Of a DNA stretch of 64,000 bases, positions 33,026 through 45,319 are shown piece after piece. Origin of the DNA: Siphonodentalium dalli (lineage: Eukaryota; Mollusca; Scaphopoda; Gadilida; Siphonodentaliidae); the NCBI GenBank assembly GCA_032622095.1, contig CP136065.1, forward strand, positions 53,935,949-53,999,948. The letters run 5' to 3'. Position 1 is the stretch's first letter. Every line of letters starts with the position of its first letter. The position numbers and the translations under genes were made by a program. A model generated the notes under the pieces. The model searched no databases. It worked only from the letters and a program-made list of their open reading frames with translations, and was not told the DNA's origin.

Positions 33026-35174
33026 GTAGCGAACTACCAAGAATGCGGATTTTAATATACACCAAGACGCTGGCAACCGTTAGCGAACTACCAAGAACGC
33101 GGCTTCGAATATACACCATGACGCTGGCCACCGTTAGCGAACTACAAAGAGCTCGGATTCGAATATACATCAAGATGCTAGCCATCGTTAGCAAACTACC
33201 AAGAACGCGGCTTCGAATATACACCAATACGCTGGCTACCATTTGGGAACTACCAAGAGCACGGATTCGAATATACACCAAGACGCTGGCCACCGTTAGC
33301 GAACTACAAAGTGCTCGGATTCGAATATACATAAAGATGCTAGCCATCGTTAGCAAACTACCAAGAATGCGGCTTCGAATGTACATCAAGACGCTGGCTA
33401 CCATTTGGGAACTACCAAGAGCACGGATTCGAATATACACCAAGACGCTGGCCACCGTTAGCGAACTACAAAGAGCTCGGATTCGAATATGCATCAAGAT
33501 GCTAGCCATCGTTAGTAACTACCAAGAACGCGGCTTCGAATGTACATCAAGACGCTGGCTACCATTTGGGAACTACCAAGAGCACGGATTCGAATATACA
33601 TCAAGACGCTGGCCACCGTTAGTAACTACCAAGAACGCGACTTCGAATGTACATCAAGACGCTGGCTACCATTTGGGAACTACCAAGAGCACGGATTCGA
33701 ATATACATCAAGACGCTGGCCACCGTTAGCGAACTACAAAGAGATCGGATTCGAATATACATCAAGATGCTAGCCATCGTTAGTAAACTACCAAGAACGC
33801 GGCTTCGAATATACATCAAGACGCTGGCTACCATTTGGGAACTACCAAGAGCACGGATTCGAATATACACCAAGACGCTGGCCACCGTTAGCTAACTACA
33901 AAGAGCTCGGATTCGAATATACATCAAGATGCTAGCCATCGTTGGCAAACTACCAAGAACGCGGCTTCGAATATACACCAAGACGCTGGCTACCATTTGG
34001 GAACCACCAAGATCACGGATTCGAATATACACCAAGACGCTGGCCACCGTTAGCGAACTACAAAGAGCTCGGATTCGGATATACATCAAGATGCTAGCCA
34101 TCGTTAGCAAACTACCAAGAACGCGGCTTCGAATATACATCAAGACGCTGGCTACCATTTAGGAACTACCAAGAGCACGGATTCGAATATACACCAAGAC
34201 GCTGGCCACCGTTAGCGAACTACAAAGAGCTCGGGTTCGAATATACATTAAGATGTTAGCCATTGTTAGCAAACTACCAAGAACGCGGCTTCGAATATAC
34301 ATCAAGACGCTGGCTACCATTTGGGAACTACCAAGAGCACGGATTCGAATATACACCAAGACACTGGCCACCGTTAGCTAACTACAAAGAGCTCGGATTC
34401 GAATATACATCAAGATGCTAGCCATCGTTAGCAAACTACCAAGAACGCGGCTTCGAATATACACCAAGACGCTGGCTACCATTTGGGAACTACCAAGATC
34501 ACGGATTCGAATATACACCAAGACGCTGGCCACCGTTAGCGAACTACAAAGAGCTCGGATTTGAATATACATCAAGATGCTAGCCATCGTTAGCAAACTT
34601 CCAAGAACGCGGCTTCGAATATACATCAAGACGCTGGCTACCATTTAGGAACTACCAAGAGCACGGATTCGAATATACACCAAGACGCTGGCCACCGTTA
34701 GCGAACTACAAAGAGCTCGGATTTGAATATACATTAAGATGTTAGCCATTGTTAGCAAACTACCAAGAACGCGGCTTCGAATATACATCAAGACGCTGGC
34801 TACCATTTGGGAACTACCAAGAGCACGGATTCGAATATACAACCAGACGCTGGGCACCGTTAGCGAACTACAAAGAGTTCGGATTCGAATATACATCAAG
34901 ATGCTAGCCATCGTTAGCAAACTACCAAGAACGCGGCTTCGAATGTACATCAAGACGCTGGCTACCATTTGGGAACTACCAAGAGCACGGATTCAAATGT
35001 ACACCAAGACGCTGGCCACCGTTAGCGAACTACAAAGTGCACGGATTCGAATATACACCAAGACGCTGGCCACCGTTAGCTAACTACAAAGAGCTCGGAT
35101 TCGAATATACATCAAGATGCTAGCCATCGTTAGCAAACTACCAAGAACGCGGCTTCGAATATACACCAATACTC
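33026..35174 (+). repeat. 54-bp satellite in a 162-bp three-unit higher order
   Basis: About 40 units of 54 bp. Three alternating types can be told apart: ...AACGCGGCTTCG...CCATTTGGGAA, ...AGCACGGATTCG...CCGTTAGCGAA and ...AGAGCTCGGATTCG...ATCGTTAGCAAA. The trimer repeats about 13 times. The period is divisible by three, so 18-residue repeat frames stay open on both strands, interrupted by single-base deletions near 33515 and 33622 and by TAA variants. Coding is not supported. Confidence 0.95.
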
Positions 35175-35292
35175 TGGTCAATAGCTTTAATTCCTCTGAC
35201 AACTATATATACATGTATATATGTTGAACCGCATTATCTTATTCGATACAAGAAAGCACATAATCAATAGACATGGCATCCGCCTTCAGAAG

Positions 35293-35371
35293 AAAGTTCA
35301 GTCTACGGAGGGGTGGTTGAGTTCAGTCTACGGAGGGGTGGTTGAGTTCAGTCTACGGAGGGGTGGTTGAG
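35293..35371 (+). repeat. Three exact copies of a 25-bp unit
   Basis: Unit starts AGTTCAGTCTACGGAGGGG. The copies are identical, so recent. Confidence 0.9.
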
Positions 35372-35867
35372 AACTAACACAACTCGAGACATGTTCTTTT
35401 TTCTTTTTGTATGTTTTAAGTATTTTCTAATATTAGCGAATGTTTACGGCCTTTGTATAGAGAACACGACAATGCCATGGGCGAAACGACAACTGTTGCA
35501 ACACAATGCGATATGTCCTGCATCGGTCGTGGGGTGAATATACGAAAGCCATCTCCAGCTGTCAATATATAGTCGGGCAAATTTAATTGTTTTCTGTCAA
35601 TACCAGCAGAGTTGTCCAATTGTCGACATGGGGAAGTCGCCACACATGGGAAATCACGAAATTGCATGCAATCTGAAAGTTACTCGTACCATTACACATG
35701 CGTGTACTCAACATTATACTTTATGCAATCTACCATCGGTTGATATAGACATGTGCATGCAGATTAAAAGCTGCGACACACAACAGGACGGGCGTTCATG
35801 GTGTTGTTTATTCTCCTCACGTATGTTCATCATTATCTCAATATGGCGCAATTCTACTCTACATATT

Positions 35868-36310
35868 TTATACCCCACCCCCGCCCCCGCAACGAAGTTG
35901 TGAGGGGTATATACTGGCATCAGCTCGTTCGTCCGTCCGTCCGTCCGTCCGTGGACACAAATTTCTCAGTCGTTTTTTAATCATATTCCGTGAAACTTGG
36001 CACAGACATCAACCACCATGGGAACCTGTGTACCTGCGATTATGACGTATGTCTGACTTTTTTGGTGGAGTTATCCCCCTTTTTCGAAATAGACAATTTT
36101 CCCATCATGTATAATTTTGTCCGAGCTTTTATTCCTACATTTTTAAATAATTTTTTTTTAACCTTGGCACCTATATTTAGTACCATGGGAACATGTGCAG
36201 CTGCGATTATGACGTCTGTCCGACTTTTTTGGTGGATTTATATCCCCCTTATTCGAATTAGAAAATGTTCGCAGCATATATAATTTTGTCCGAGCTTTTA
36301 TTCCTACATT
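35868..36310 (+). repeat. Degenerate array with hairpin head (type 2)
   Basis: Head TATACCCC...GGGGTATATA (35870-35913), a CCGTCCGT run (35931-35952), then two diverged units with GAAACTTGGCACAG / ACCTTGGCACC and TTTTGGTGGA. Confidence 0.7.
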
Positions 36311-36868
36311 TTTCGGTTAATAGGTTTAGGATTAGGTTTAGGGTTGTGCACCAGAAATGGGAATATGTTATTTTATTATTTTAACTTAATGTATACTGAC
36401 ATGTGAAACATCTTAAGAGTTTTAAAAGCACGGGGGTATCCTTAGTCCCATCTGGACAGTCACACCTCTAGTTTTATAAATAATCAATGTCATCCATGGT
36501 TACAGTAAAAGCAGTAGATATCCCACTGACATTCTCTGATTCTATATTATAAAGCTATTACACAATGTTGTGTACAGTATGTGTTTTTCTTGTACTCGTC
36601 CAGTTGGTGGTGAAAAGGTCATATTGGACTCGACACGCACACACGGTACACAACATTGTATAATGACATTTTTATTATCCATCTGTATGTTTATCCAAAT
36701 TTTGGGAATAAAACTTAGTTATTTTTGGTATTTGTCGGCACTTAATTCTCTATAAAAGCCTGTATTTGATCATCGGAAAGCATGATTTGGAACAGTAAAC
36801 ACGGAAGTGAAAAAAAACCTCAATGCGGAAGTGAAACGTCTGCTAAATCCACCAGTGTTTGCGCGCGC

Positions 36869-37041
36869 ATCACAATTTCCCCCATTCATTTCGCAATAGT
36901 TAATTCCTGACGTCACGGAGTCCCGATAAAAAAGTAATATTACACACTTGGGAGTCCAATATGACAGTCGGCAGTCCAATATGGCTTTTTCCCGGATTAT
37001 CACGAGGCGGCTTTTTCCCAATCAGAAATAGTGTTAGTTAA
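36869..37041 (+). mobile_element. Right half of a fold-back TTAA element
   Basis: Matches the centre and right arm of 46826-47090 and ends in AGTG-TTAG-TTAA. It includes a perfect TGACGTCA at 36908-36915. The left arm is missing. Confidence 0.75.
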
Positions 37042-38122
37042 GGGATGGATAATATTACATAATACATATATGTGATATGTGTAGGCAGCCTGTTCTCCTG
37101 AAAATAAGCTCATATTAATTGAACTTATTTCAAAAACACAAATGAGCCCATATCTGCATTATTTTTACGCTCTATGTGAACCTAGCTCGACTCACCAGAT
37201 GTACGCTCTATATACTATAATGTGTGTTCACTGTGGCCGCGTCATAAAACGGAATGACGGGTATATATGTCGAATTTGTAATACGACCCTGCCTAACTAT
37301 GCTTAAAAGCCATGTCCTGATTGGCCAGTGGCCCGAGTTACCATGGCTATCTCGTTCCAGTTTTGTGGTACAATTCTACTTTTTCCAATTGTACCACGAA
37401 AAAAATCGGTTTATTCAGATCGCCGCACGCGACTTTTCCCGTCTTTTCTAACTCCGCGCAAACGGGGCATCAACGGAGTACACCCGCACCCGTAACTCTT
37501 TGAATTAATTTGCTACGTCTTGACAATCTTGCGAATTTTCTAGCGATTTTTCGCTTGAAACCAGTTTGGTTGCCAATGAATATGGTCCAAATGATGTTAT
37601 TATATACTGATATATGTTACGACCAAAAAAGTTACTTAATAAGTATATTAAATGACAAAATAAATCCATGGGGCCGGGCTGTGCATTCGTCGATTCGAAT
37701 CTCGATCATATTCGATATTTCGGAATCAAGTTGAAAATGAAAGCGCTTGTTCACCAGTACAGAAGGGGAATAAGATTAGTTTAGTAAACTAGATCATTTA
37801 GATCGCTTTGTGTAAGGAAAATGGTCCATAGTCGATGATAATATTCATGTTGTCCCAACAACGTTCAACACAGAAATGACAGCAATCGTATTTCCTGTAC
37901 AATTTAAATGAAAGACACGGGCGCCGCTGAAAACACATCGTTTTTTAGCCAATCACAACGATTATTCACGCAAACAAATTACTGGAGTACTCCATGCAAA
38001 GAATCTAGTACGTCCAATACGAATTACACCACGAAATGTTTTCTCACCTGAGACCGAAAAAGCGCAGTATTTCGTTGACTATTCAGTCGAATTGTGACCA
38101 TAAACTTTCAGTCGTATTACAA
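37042..38122. other. Non-coding stretch, nothing recognised
   Basis: No supported gene or repeat. Confidence 0.4.
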
Positions 38123-38269
38123 AAGAAATAAATACACGGTGTATCGGTGTGTTTGGTCAAGTTGTACAACAAAAAACTTATTGTAGGACTCCGCTACGCG
38201 TCGTCCTACAATCAGTTTTTTGTGGTACAACTTGACCATACACACCGATACACCGTGTATTTATTTCTT
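38123..38269. repeat. Near-perfect 147-bp palindrome
   Basis: Arms meet near 38196 around GCTACGCG. Only a few mismatches (for example GTTTGG against GTATGG, ACAACA against ACCACA). AT-rich ends AAGAAATAAATACACGG. Probably a fold-back element. Confidence 0.9.
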
Positions 38270-39117
38270 AAATGAACCTATTTGCACGATGATATGTTGA
38301 TTTAGGAAATACAACAGTCAAAGCGTGAAATAGATAAACCATTTTAAGAGGTTGTATCACTTCCATGCAGTTTATGTATTGATTCAGAGGTACATGTGTA
38401 ACATAAATAGTTTTAATCACAAAGACCAGTAAACAGATGTTACTGCATCTAGGAAATAGTTTGTTCCCTAAGGGGAACTTAGATGCACCGGAAATGTTAA
38501 TATTATAGAACATTATGACATTTATTACGCACAGCTATCTTCGATAACAATTTAAATTTAAATGTGTGCAACCAGATATTTCCCCCGTGTTGGTGGAATA
38601 TTAATGCACACGCGTCCAAATACAATTTGTATTTGACGGGTAGATAGAGCATATGTTTACATTATACCACTGTCGTAAAAAGAGACCATGCGTACTAAAT
38701 GTGGGTATACGAGGAAGGAAACAATAGATATCATTACAAAAAATATCCCGATAAGGTAAAGCATATCCGTAAACAATAACACTCGACCAGAGATACTATA
38801 TAGTATATCTGACTCGACCGCCACGCACTCGAGCCAAATATAGCTCATAATAATCTTAACTTCAGATAAGACCACTGTGATAACGACCCATAGGTTTTGA
38901 CAGCGAATTTAGTTCATATTGGATATCACAAAGTACAACCCGTGTCAACCCAAAACAAGTGCTGACATGGGCTTTCTCCTAAACGATATATGCATACTTC
39001 TCTGTGAATGCCGGAAAGGGTTACACAAAATATTGTTTGCAATGGCCACATGACGATGGTTGACTGCAGTGATCAAACTATAGTGTCTGTTTCGTATATA
39101 TTCAGTCTTCTGTCAGT

Positions 39118-39304
39118 TTAACCCTTTCCATGACTGGAGATTCCTGAAATATTGCGATAACCCTGTGCCAATGCTTTATCTTATATATGCGAGTCTCCGA
39201 TGTATATATAGGGAGCCTCGCATTTATAAGATAACGCATTTGCAAAACAATATTTACCTTGACCTGTAAGCCAGTGCATTCTCTTATATATGCGAGGCTC
39301 CCTG
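39118..39304 (+). mobile_element. Hairpin-cassette element, copy C (right side lost)
   Basis: Begins TTAACCCTTTCCATGACTGGA. First hairpin at 39167-39243. Only the left half of the second hairpin remains at 39270-39304. The first stem carries a paired C-to-A and G-to-T change relative to other copies, keeping the pairing. Confidence 0.75.
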
Positions 39305-39733
39305 CGGGACAGATAGTAAGTCAACCACTAAATACCCAATCAAATAGCCACGACCATGTACAATATATTGGTCCCATGCTGCCTGAGTGAGGTATTCATG
39401 ACACGATATGGCACCAATATCTTGTATAAATACATATTGTCATCTTAAGAATATTGGGTATCATTTTCCGTTAGTGGGCGAAATAACCAAAAAAGCTAAG
39501 AGCTTACTGTCGTCTCCGTTTCCAACCGATTTTACATGCATGCAAAACTCCGATAAGATATAGGCAACAATGTTATCTCCACTCTGTCTCAATATGGTAT
39601 ATATGTCTTATGCATCGGTGTGTTTTGTATTTGTGTTGGAATAAAGTATGTTTAAGCAAAAACTAAAAGAGAATAGGAATTTGCAGTAAGATAAAAGCTA
39701 GATCATGCCATGAATCCCTACTCTTAGCGACGC

Positions 39734-40184
39734 ACGTAGAGATAATATATTCCACCAGTACAACAACTGGGAACTTTTTGAAGTTCTCACAGGGAACCTT
39801 ATATAGTGGAAAAATAACGCGGGGAATATATTTCTTCGTTATTATCTGTTCCTTAATAATTTACTTCACTGTAGGTGAAGGTCGGAACTCAAAATCGCAT
39901 GTTTTTCTATGACTTTTGTGAGCTGATATGGCAAAAAACATTGCATTAATTACCCATGAGAAATTCCATAATTGTAAGCGACGAAAAGCAAAATCGCTCA
40001 CAAAGTCACTTAAATCGTGAAATTTCGAGTTGGAACCTTCACATACAGTGAAGTACATTATTAAGGAACAGATCATAACAGAGAAATATATATTCCCTGT
40101 GTTATTTTTTCGACTTTATAAGGTTCCCTGTCAAAACTTCAAAAAGTTCCAAGGTTGTGTAATATGTGGAATATGATCTCTACG
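39734..40184. mobile_element. Fold-back element with long imperfect arms
   Basis: Arms start CGTAGAGATAATATATTCCAC and pair with GTGGAATATGATCTCTACG. They continue through GGAACTTTTTGAAGTT and TTCCTTAATAAT to a centre near 39960. No coding capacity. Confidence 0.8.
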
Positions 40185-40530
40185 GGCGTGAGCCAGAGTA
40201 GTGATCCAAGGCATGATCTAGGTAAAAGCTTGTTGGTGCCGTCTCATGTAGATATAATAATATGAATTTATGGATGATAACACGATGAGACATGAGTAAA
40301 TTTAATGTTTGTACTAGTGTGTGCGCACATGTCCCCTGCTGCGACCTGTGAGTTAGTGTATACAAATATCGTTTTTATTTTGTTGCATTTTTGTCATGGT
40401 TTCCTCTGCTGTGGTCCCTGACACCCACCAATCCCTAAATTATATCGATTCATGCATGTCCGGGAAAGTTCAATCAGTTTGTATAATACGATTGTTCGAT
40501 AATCAATTGACTTGTGTTTGAACCTATTAG

Positions 40531-40745
40531 TTAACCATTTCAGTGCCAAGTCAGATTTTTGTATCAACCCATATTTCCTTGATAATTTTTCAAATTTATT
40601 GGTTATAATAATGTAATACATTGATGGAAAGAGCTCTAAGAGTTCTTTCCATCAATGTATCACATTATTATAAGCAATAAATTTGAAAAATTATCAAGGA
40701 AATATGGGTTGATACAAAAATCGGACTTGGCACTGAAAGGGTTAA
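40531..40745. mobile_element. TTAA-flanked palindrome of about 215 bp
   Basis: TTAA at both ends, then CC(A/C)TTTCAGTGCCAAGTC. The arms pair nearly perfectly to a centre near 40637 (AGAGCTCTAAGAG). Its ends match the right end of the element at 16424-16892. Confidence 0.9.
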
Positions 40746-41208
40746 AAGCATGAATTTCTTAACTTGGACTAGTATGGAAATGTTTTCCTCTAGTTTTAGG
40801 TTGCTGGAGCGTTTCATTAGAGTTTATATTTCGGCGATTTTCTTCATTTCTATAAAACGCACATATCGTTCGGCCTCGTATAATGGTCAGTAATGGATGA
40901 AGTTGTTTACGGTTTTGATTTCGCCACAAATTCACATGGGATATTATCTAAGGTGATTGCGATACAGGTCATAATTCAAGTTGCTGTAGCCTTGACTTAG
41001 TCGGAAGTGATATACCTGCTATACCTGTTCTTTCAAAACGGCCCAGTGACTCGGTGTAATCCACGACATCGTTTTCCAATGGACTTTGACCAAAAAGAGC
41101 AACCAGAACATCCTAATTCTATTTTGAAAGACGTAGAAACTATATACATTACAAAGAAACACATCGCAGTGCTATTGGATATCCAGATGGCAATATGTAA
41201 TGCGGTGA

Positions 41209-41636
41209 CATTGATAGAAACGATTTTGTTTATACCTTTCTTAATTTGTCTTCTTAAAAAAAAAAAAACAACAAAATTGTACATGAGTCGGTCGTGGAGC
41301 TGGAATGCAGAATGTAACGAAACGAGCCGTGTCCACCCCATGCTTCATTGTTGACAGACGAGAATACAATAAACCAATATATATGGCCGATGTTCATTTG
41401 TAAATAGTGTAGTTATCTCATTGATAGAAACGATTTTGTTTATACCTTTCTTAATTTGTCTTCTTAAAGAAAAACAACAACAAAAATGTACATGAGTCGG
41501 TCGTGGAGCTGGGGATGCAGAATGTAACGAAACGAGTCTTGTCCACCCCATACTTCATTGTTGACAGACGAGAATACAATAAACCAATATATATGGCCGA
41601 TGTTCATTTGTAAATAGTGTAGTTATCTCATGTCCC
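41209..41636 (+). repeat. Tandem duplication of about 210 bp
   Basis: Two copies beginning ATTGATAGAAACGATTTTG, each with an A-rich tract, an AATAAA and a GTAGTTATCTCA end. A 115-codon frame (41007-41354) enters the first copy. It has a hydrophobic segment but no recognised domain. Confidence 0.85.
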
Positions 41637-42585
41637 ATGAAAGGTGACTGACATTTAGTTTTTTAACAGTTCAGTCCAAACAAAAATGCGAATATATATA
41701 TATATATATATTTATATACATACAACTATGTTATCTGTTGATACATGTTATATCTACCATGTCATATACGGTGGATTATTGGTGGAACTATAATAGTAAT
41801 CAACATAATGCACAAGCGAACGCCGAATGATTTACACTATAGTTCTCAAGCCATCATGTCATTGCGAAATAATTACTGAACATTTATATCAATCGCCTGG
41901 ATGTGTCAGAATTCCTATACGCATATAATATACTTGTGGTTGACTATCTAGGTTTTAGTCATCCTAAGATAGAGACAGATAGTTTATTTTTCATCGAAAT
42001 CACGTGAGCGCGTACAACATTCGTTCATATGTATATACAATTAAATTATGATGCGCATTACATTTGGAAATTACAAATTCATGGTGCTTTAATTGTTTTG
42101 TGAATAATATCCATTTTGGTTGGGCGTTTCAGCTTGTCAAAGTAGGGGTTAGGTGGGGACGGATGAGTCACGATGGGCACACATATTCGGTGTATATCAT
42201 TGTGTGTATACTATCTATATGACATGGGGCCCGATACAAATATATAATGGGCATGGTGGGCGGGTGGTGTAGGGCTACGGTTGGGATACGGATTTAGGTT
42301 GCCTTAATTATGTGCATAATATATATCTAACATGGGGGAAATGGTGTTACTTGGTTTCACATTGATGATACGATGGGGTGGGTTCATGGTTGGGTTGTCT
42401 GATTTGTTTGATTTCTGCCTCAGGGTGCTCTCGCGATATATATAGGGCTTCTTTTATGAATATTGATAGATTTATTAGGGTTTTCATGTTTGTAGAAGTG
42501 AAGAGACTATTTAGTTTCAAAATATTTGATCTCATATAATAAAGCAGCAATGCTTCGACAAATCTCAAACAGACTTGGGGTTTGA

Positions 42586-42715
42586 AACTCCACCAGATAA
42601 TGATTTCGAGTTACAAAGTCCCCGATGGAAACATGTGGATTTGAACCCTAATCCCCAGCGCTGGAGGGCGAAACGGCTTGGAGTTGTACCCCTAACCGAT
42701 TGAGCCACCGTCTGC
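42586..42715 (-). mobile_element. tRNA-like SINE head or tRNA pseudogene
   Basis: On the minus strand an A box TGGCTCAATCGGTTAG (complement about 42691-42706) and a B box GGTTCAAATCC (complement 42636-42646) are separated by an extended middle region. The aminoacyl stem does not close, so a SINE or pseudogene is more likely than a working tRNA. Confidence 0.5.
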
Positions 42716-43296
42716 AAATGAATTAGATCTTTTGCGTATATGAACGGAGTGGTTCGTTATATTCCAACGTATATATATATATGTTGCATGTTGTTATTAA
42801 AAAGTTCGCTGTCCATCTAAACGATATTTTGTTGACGCACATATGAAGCAACACCATACTGAGCCAGTGAATCCACCCATTATAATATATCTCGTAAAAA
42901 GCAACGAAGAGCCTACTTGATTTCCGTCGCCTGCTAAGTTAAAAAGAACTTAATTAAACAGGCAATCCTCAACATGATATTACCTTCCGATGGACTACTG
43001 AGATAAATAAAGTAACTTTTTGGCATTCGATATTACGTAATTACACACCAAAGGAATAACTACCGTACGTAATTACTTACAATCCTTTTAAATCCACACT
43101 ACGGATTTACCACTCTTCATTCACACGCTGTCGTAACGGCGCATTTGTGACCAGTCTAACATAACTATAATCTTTGTTCAATATATAGTCGCGCCCATGC
43201 ATATCTTGGCCGGACTTCTTTATCGTGGTTGTTTTTGTTTCAGCTCACCATATCGACCCACCAATCGTTCTATTACACGAACCGTCTTCACACTGA

Positions 43297-43312
43297 TATA
43301 AATCTTATAAAG
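43297..43312 (+). promoter_or_regulatory. TATA-like region of the receptor gene
   Basis: TATAAATCTTATAAAG, about 150 bp before the ATG at 43451. It is plausible as a core promoter, but the transcription start is not determined. Confidence 0.4.
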
Positions 43313-43450
43313 CGAAGGGCGAAACTAGTCCGACCAGGCATGTCACTATCGAAGTGCACGGCCACAGCGACGCAGATTCAACGCCCGTCAACTTCACGTC
43401 AGACGTCAATCAGCGGCGATGTTTCCTGACGGAGTCACGTGATTGTAAAA

Positions 43451-43801
43451 ATGACATCCGTTTTGACGTTGACGTCCCTCATCTTGTTCTTCACATTATG
43501 TTCTCAGTCATATGGCTATACACATAACATCAGTTTTTTGGCGTCGACCAGCTTTGGACACGAGGGGAAGCGTTACGCCGGTGCTTTCTTCGTCGCCCTC
43601 GATGACGTTCGTGCGAAGTTGGCGTCACGTAACGTCTCGCTCGGGTACTACTTTACGGATACCCGGAAGGATACACTGCGGGTTATCAGAGGGATGACAA
43701 AGGATTACTTCCATGATACCATCGCCTTCGTTGGACCGGATTACAAGTGTTCTATTGAAGCGACTGTAGCAGGTGCCTGGGGAAAGCCAATGATAGCCTA
43801 C
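43451..43801 (+). CDS. First coding exon of a natriuretic-peptide-receptor / receptor guanylyl cyclase-like protein
   Basis: 117 codons. Residues 1-22 form a classic signal peptide (Thr-Ser-rich start, Leu/Ile/Phe core, ending Ser-Tyr-Gly). Then comes the opening of a periplasmic-binding-protein-fold ligand-binding domain (ANF_receptor): a beta strand ISFLAS, GKRYAGAFFVALDDV and FTDTRKDTLRVIRGMT. The diagnostic FVGPDYKCSIEATVAGAW and KPMIAY close the exon, as in natriuretic peptide receptors, where Gly-Pro-x-x-x-Cys and Ala-x-x-Trp-x-x-Pro-Met-Ile are conserved. The exon ends in phase 0 at a strong donor GTGAGT (43802-43807). The ATG has A at -3. An upstream in-frame GTG at 43439 is not used by animals. 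Later exons (rest of ligand domain, TM, kinase-homology, cyclase) were not found in the window. The exact paralogue is uncertain. Confidence 0.85.
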
Positions 43802-43961
43802 GTGAGTACATCTATCTATATGTAGACTCTGGTCAACCTTGATACATATGTACAATTGGAAAATGACATGCCCGAATCAAGAGCAGTTGAAAATATCACG
43901 CCGAAATAGACTGTCATCCCAAAACTATGAGGACAATTCCAACGATTTGAAATTCAATACT

Positions 43962-44057
43962 AATCCCATTATGGCTGGAAACTGTCCAACTGATAGCCAT
44001 CCCAAAACTATGAGGACAATACCAATCAGTTGGACAGTTTCCAGCCATAATGGGATT
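43962..44057. repeat. Perfect 33-bp-arm hairpin inside a looser fold-back
   Basis: Arms 43962-43994 and 44025-44057. Outer partial pairing continues to about 43935 and 44083. The loop (ATCCCAAAACTATGAGGACAA) repeats, in direct orientation, the sequence at 43916-43936 just outside. Confidence 0.85.
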
Positions 44058-44126
44058 AATTTTTAAATTTTAAACCGTTGGAAAGGGCAATACACAAGTT
44101 GAATCATCTGGGTATATATATGTTAA

Positions 44127-44237
44127 TGTCCAAGTGTTGGTTTTGTGTAGCTTAATTTCATAACCAAACTTGACAGCATTATATATGGCCTCAATAGAGA
44201 TAGGGGATTCTCCACACTCTCTACCAACACTTGGACA
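44127..44237. repeat. Inverted repeat with 15-bp arms
   Basis: TGTCCAAGTGTTGGT (44127-44141) and its complement (44223-44237), with an AT-rich loop. Confidence 0.75.
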
Positions 44238-44388
44238 TAAACATAGAGATGATACACGACGACGTACACATACGTCATGTCTCTTGGAGAGACGGTATCG
44301 GACTGACGGGAACTACCATTGTATCGGTAAAGGTCACAAGTACGACCGAAAGTTCGAAATATTAAAGAAAAACAAGAGCTACGCTGGG

Positions 44389-45319
44389 CGTGCAATATAC
44401 GCCCTCTCTTGGGTCGGCGGAAACTGGTAAAAAAGGGGCATAACTCTGGTAAAAATTGGCGCACGGAACTCAAATTTGAACTTGACCTGTGTTTTGGTGG
44501 GAGAAAGTAATATACCAAATTATCATTGAATCCGATAAGCTCTAGTAAAGTTATCATCCGGACAACAAATTTCAGGGATTTTCTAAGTCAAATTACGTCA
44601 AATAAGGGGCATAACTCCGGTGAAAATTGGCGGACGGAACCCAAATTCGAACTTGAGCTGTCTTTTCTCCTAATAAACCCACATACCAAATTTGATTGAA
44701 ATCGGTTCACTCTAACTAAAGTTATCATCCGGACAACAAATTTCAGGGATTTTCTAAGTCAAATTACGTCAAAAAAGGGGCCATAACTCTTGCAAAAATT
44801 ATCGGATTAAAACTTGAGCTGTATTTCGATATATGTAATCCACAAAAAAACGGGTTTTGCGTATAAACATTCCAAAATCGAGTTATCATCCGGAAACCAA
44901 AAAACATAAGAAAAACTGAATTTTCTGAGTCGAAAAAGGGGCATAACTCTGCCAAAAATGTTCGGACAGAACCCAAGTTCGAACTTGACCTGTGTTTTGG
45001 TGGGAGAAAGTAATATACCAAATTTGAATTCATTCCGATAAACTATACTAAAGTTATCATCCGGACAACAAATTTCAAGGATTTTCTAAGTCAAAAAACG
45101 TCAAAGAAGGGGCATAACTCAGGTGAAAATTGGCGGGCGGAACCCAAATTCGAACTTGAACTTACTTTTCGACTAATAAACCCACATACCAAATTTTATT
45201 AAATTTGGTTGACTCTAACTAAAGTTATCATCCGGACAACAGGTTAACGGACGGACGCCCGGACGCCCGGACGGACAGACCAATACTATAATACGGCCTT
45301 TTTTTCAAAAGGGCGTATA
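44389..45319 (-). repeat. Degenerate array of about 170-bp units with hairpin head (type 3, reversed)
   Basis: Five units, each with AAGGGGCATAACTC, GTTATCATCCGGACAACA and TTTCTAAGTCAAA. On the minus strand the head is TATACGCCC...GGCCGTAT followed by GTCCGTCCGGGCGTCC, the same layout as types 1 and 2. Confidence 0.8.

Noticed and set aside
33013-35083. 18-residue repeat proteins on both strands
   Set aside because: They arise from a 54-bp satellite whose period is a multiple of three. Frame-breaking deletions and stops are tolerated.
42630-42712. Functional tRNA gene
   Set aside because: A and B boxes are present, but the acceptor stem does not pair and the middle region is too long. Called a SINE head or pseudogene instead.
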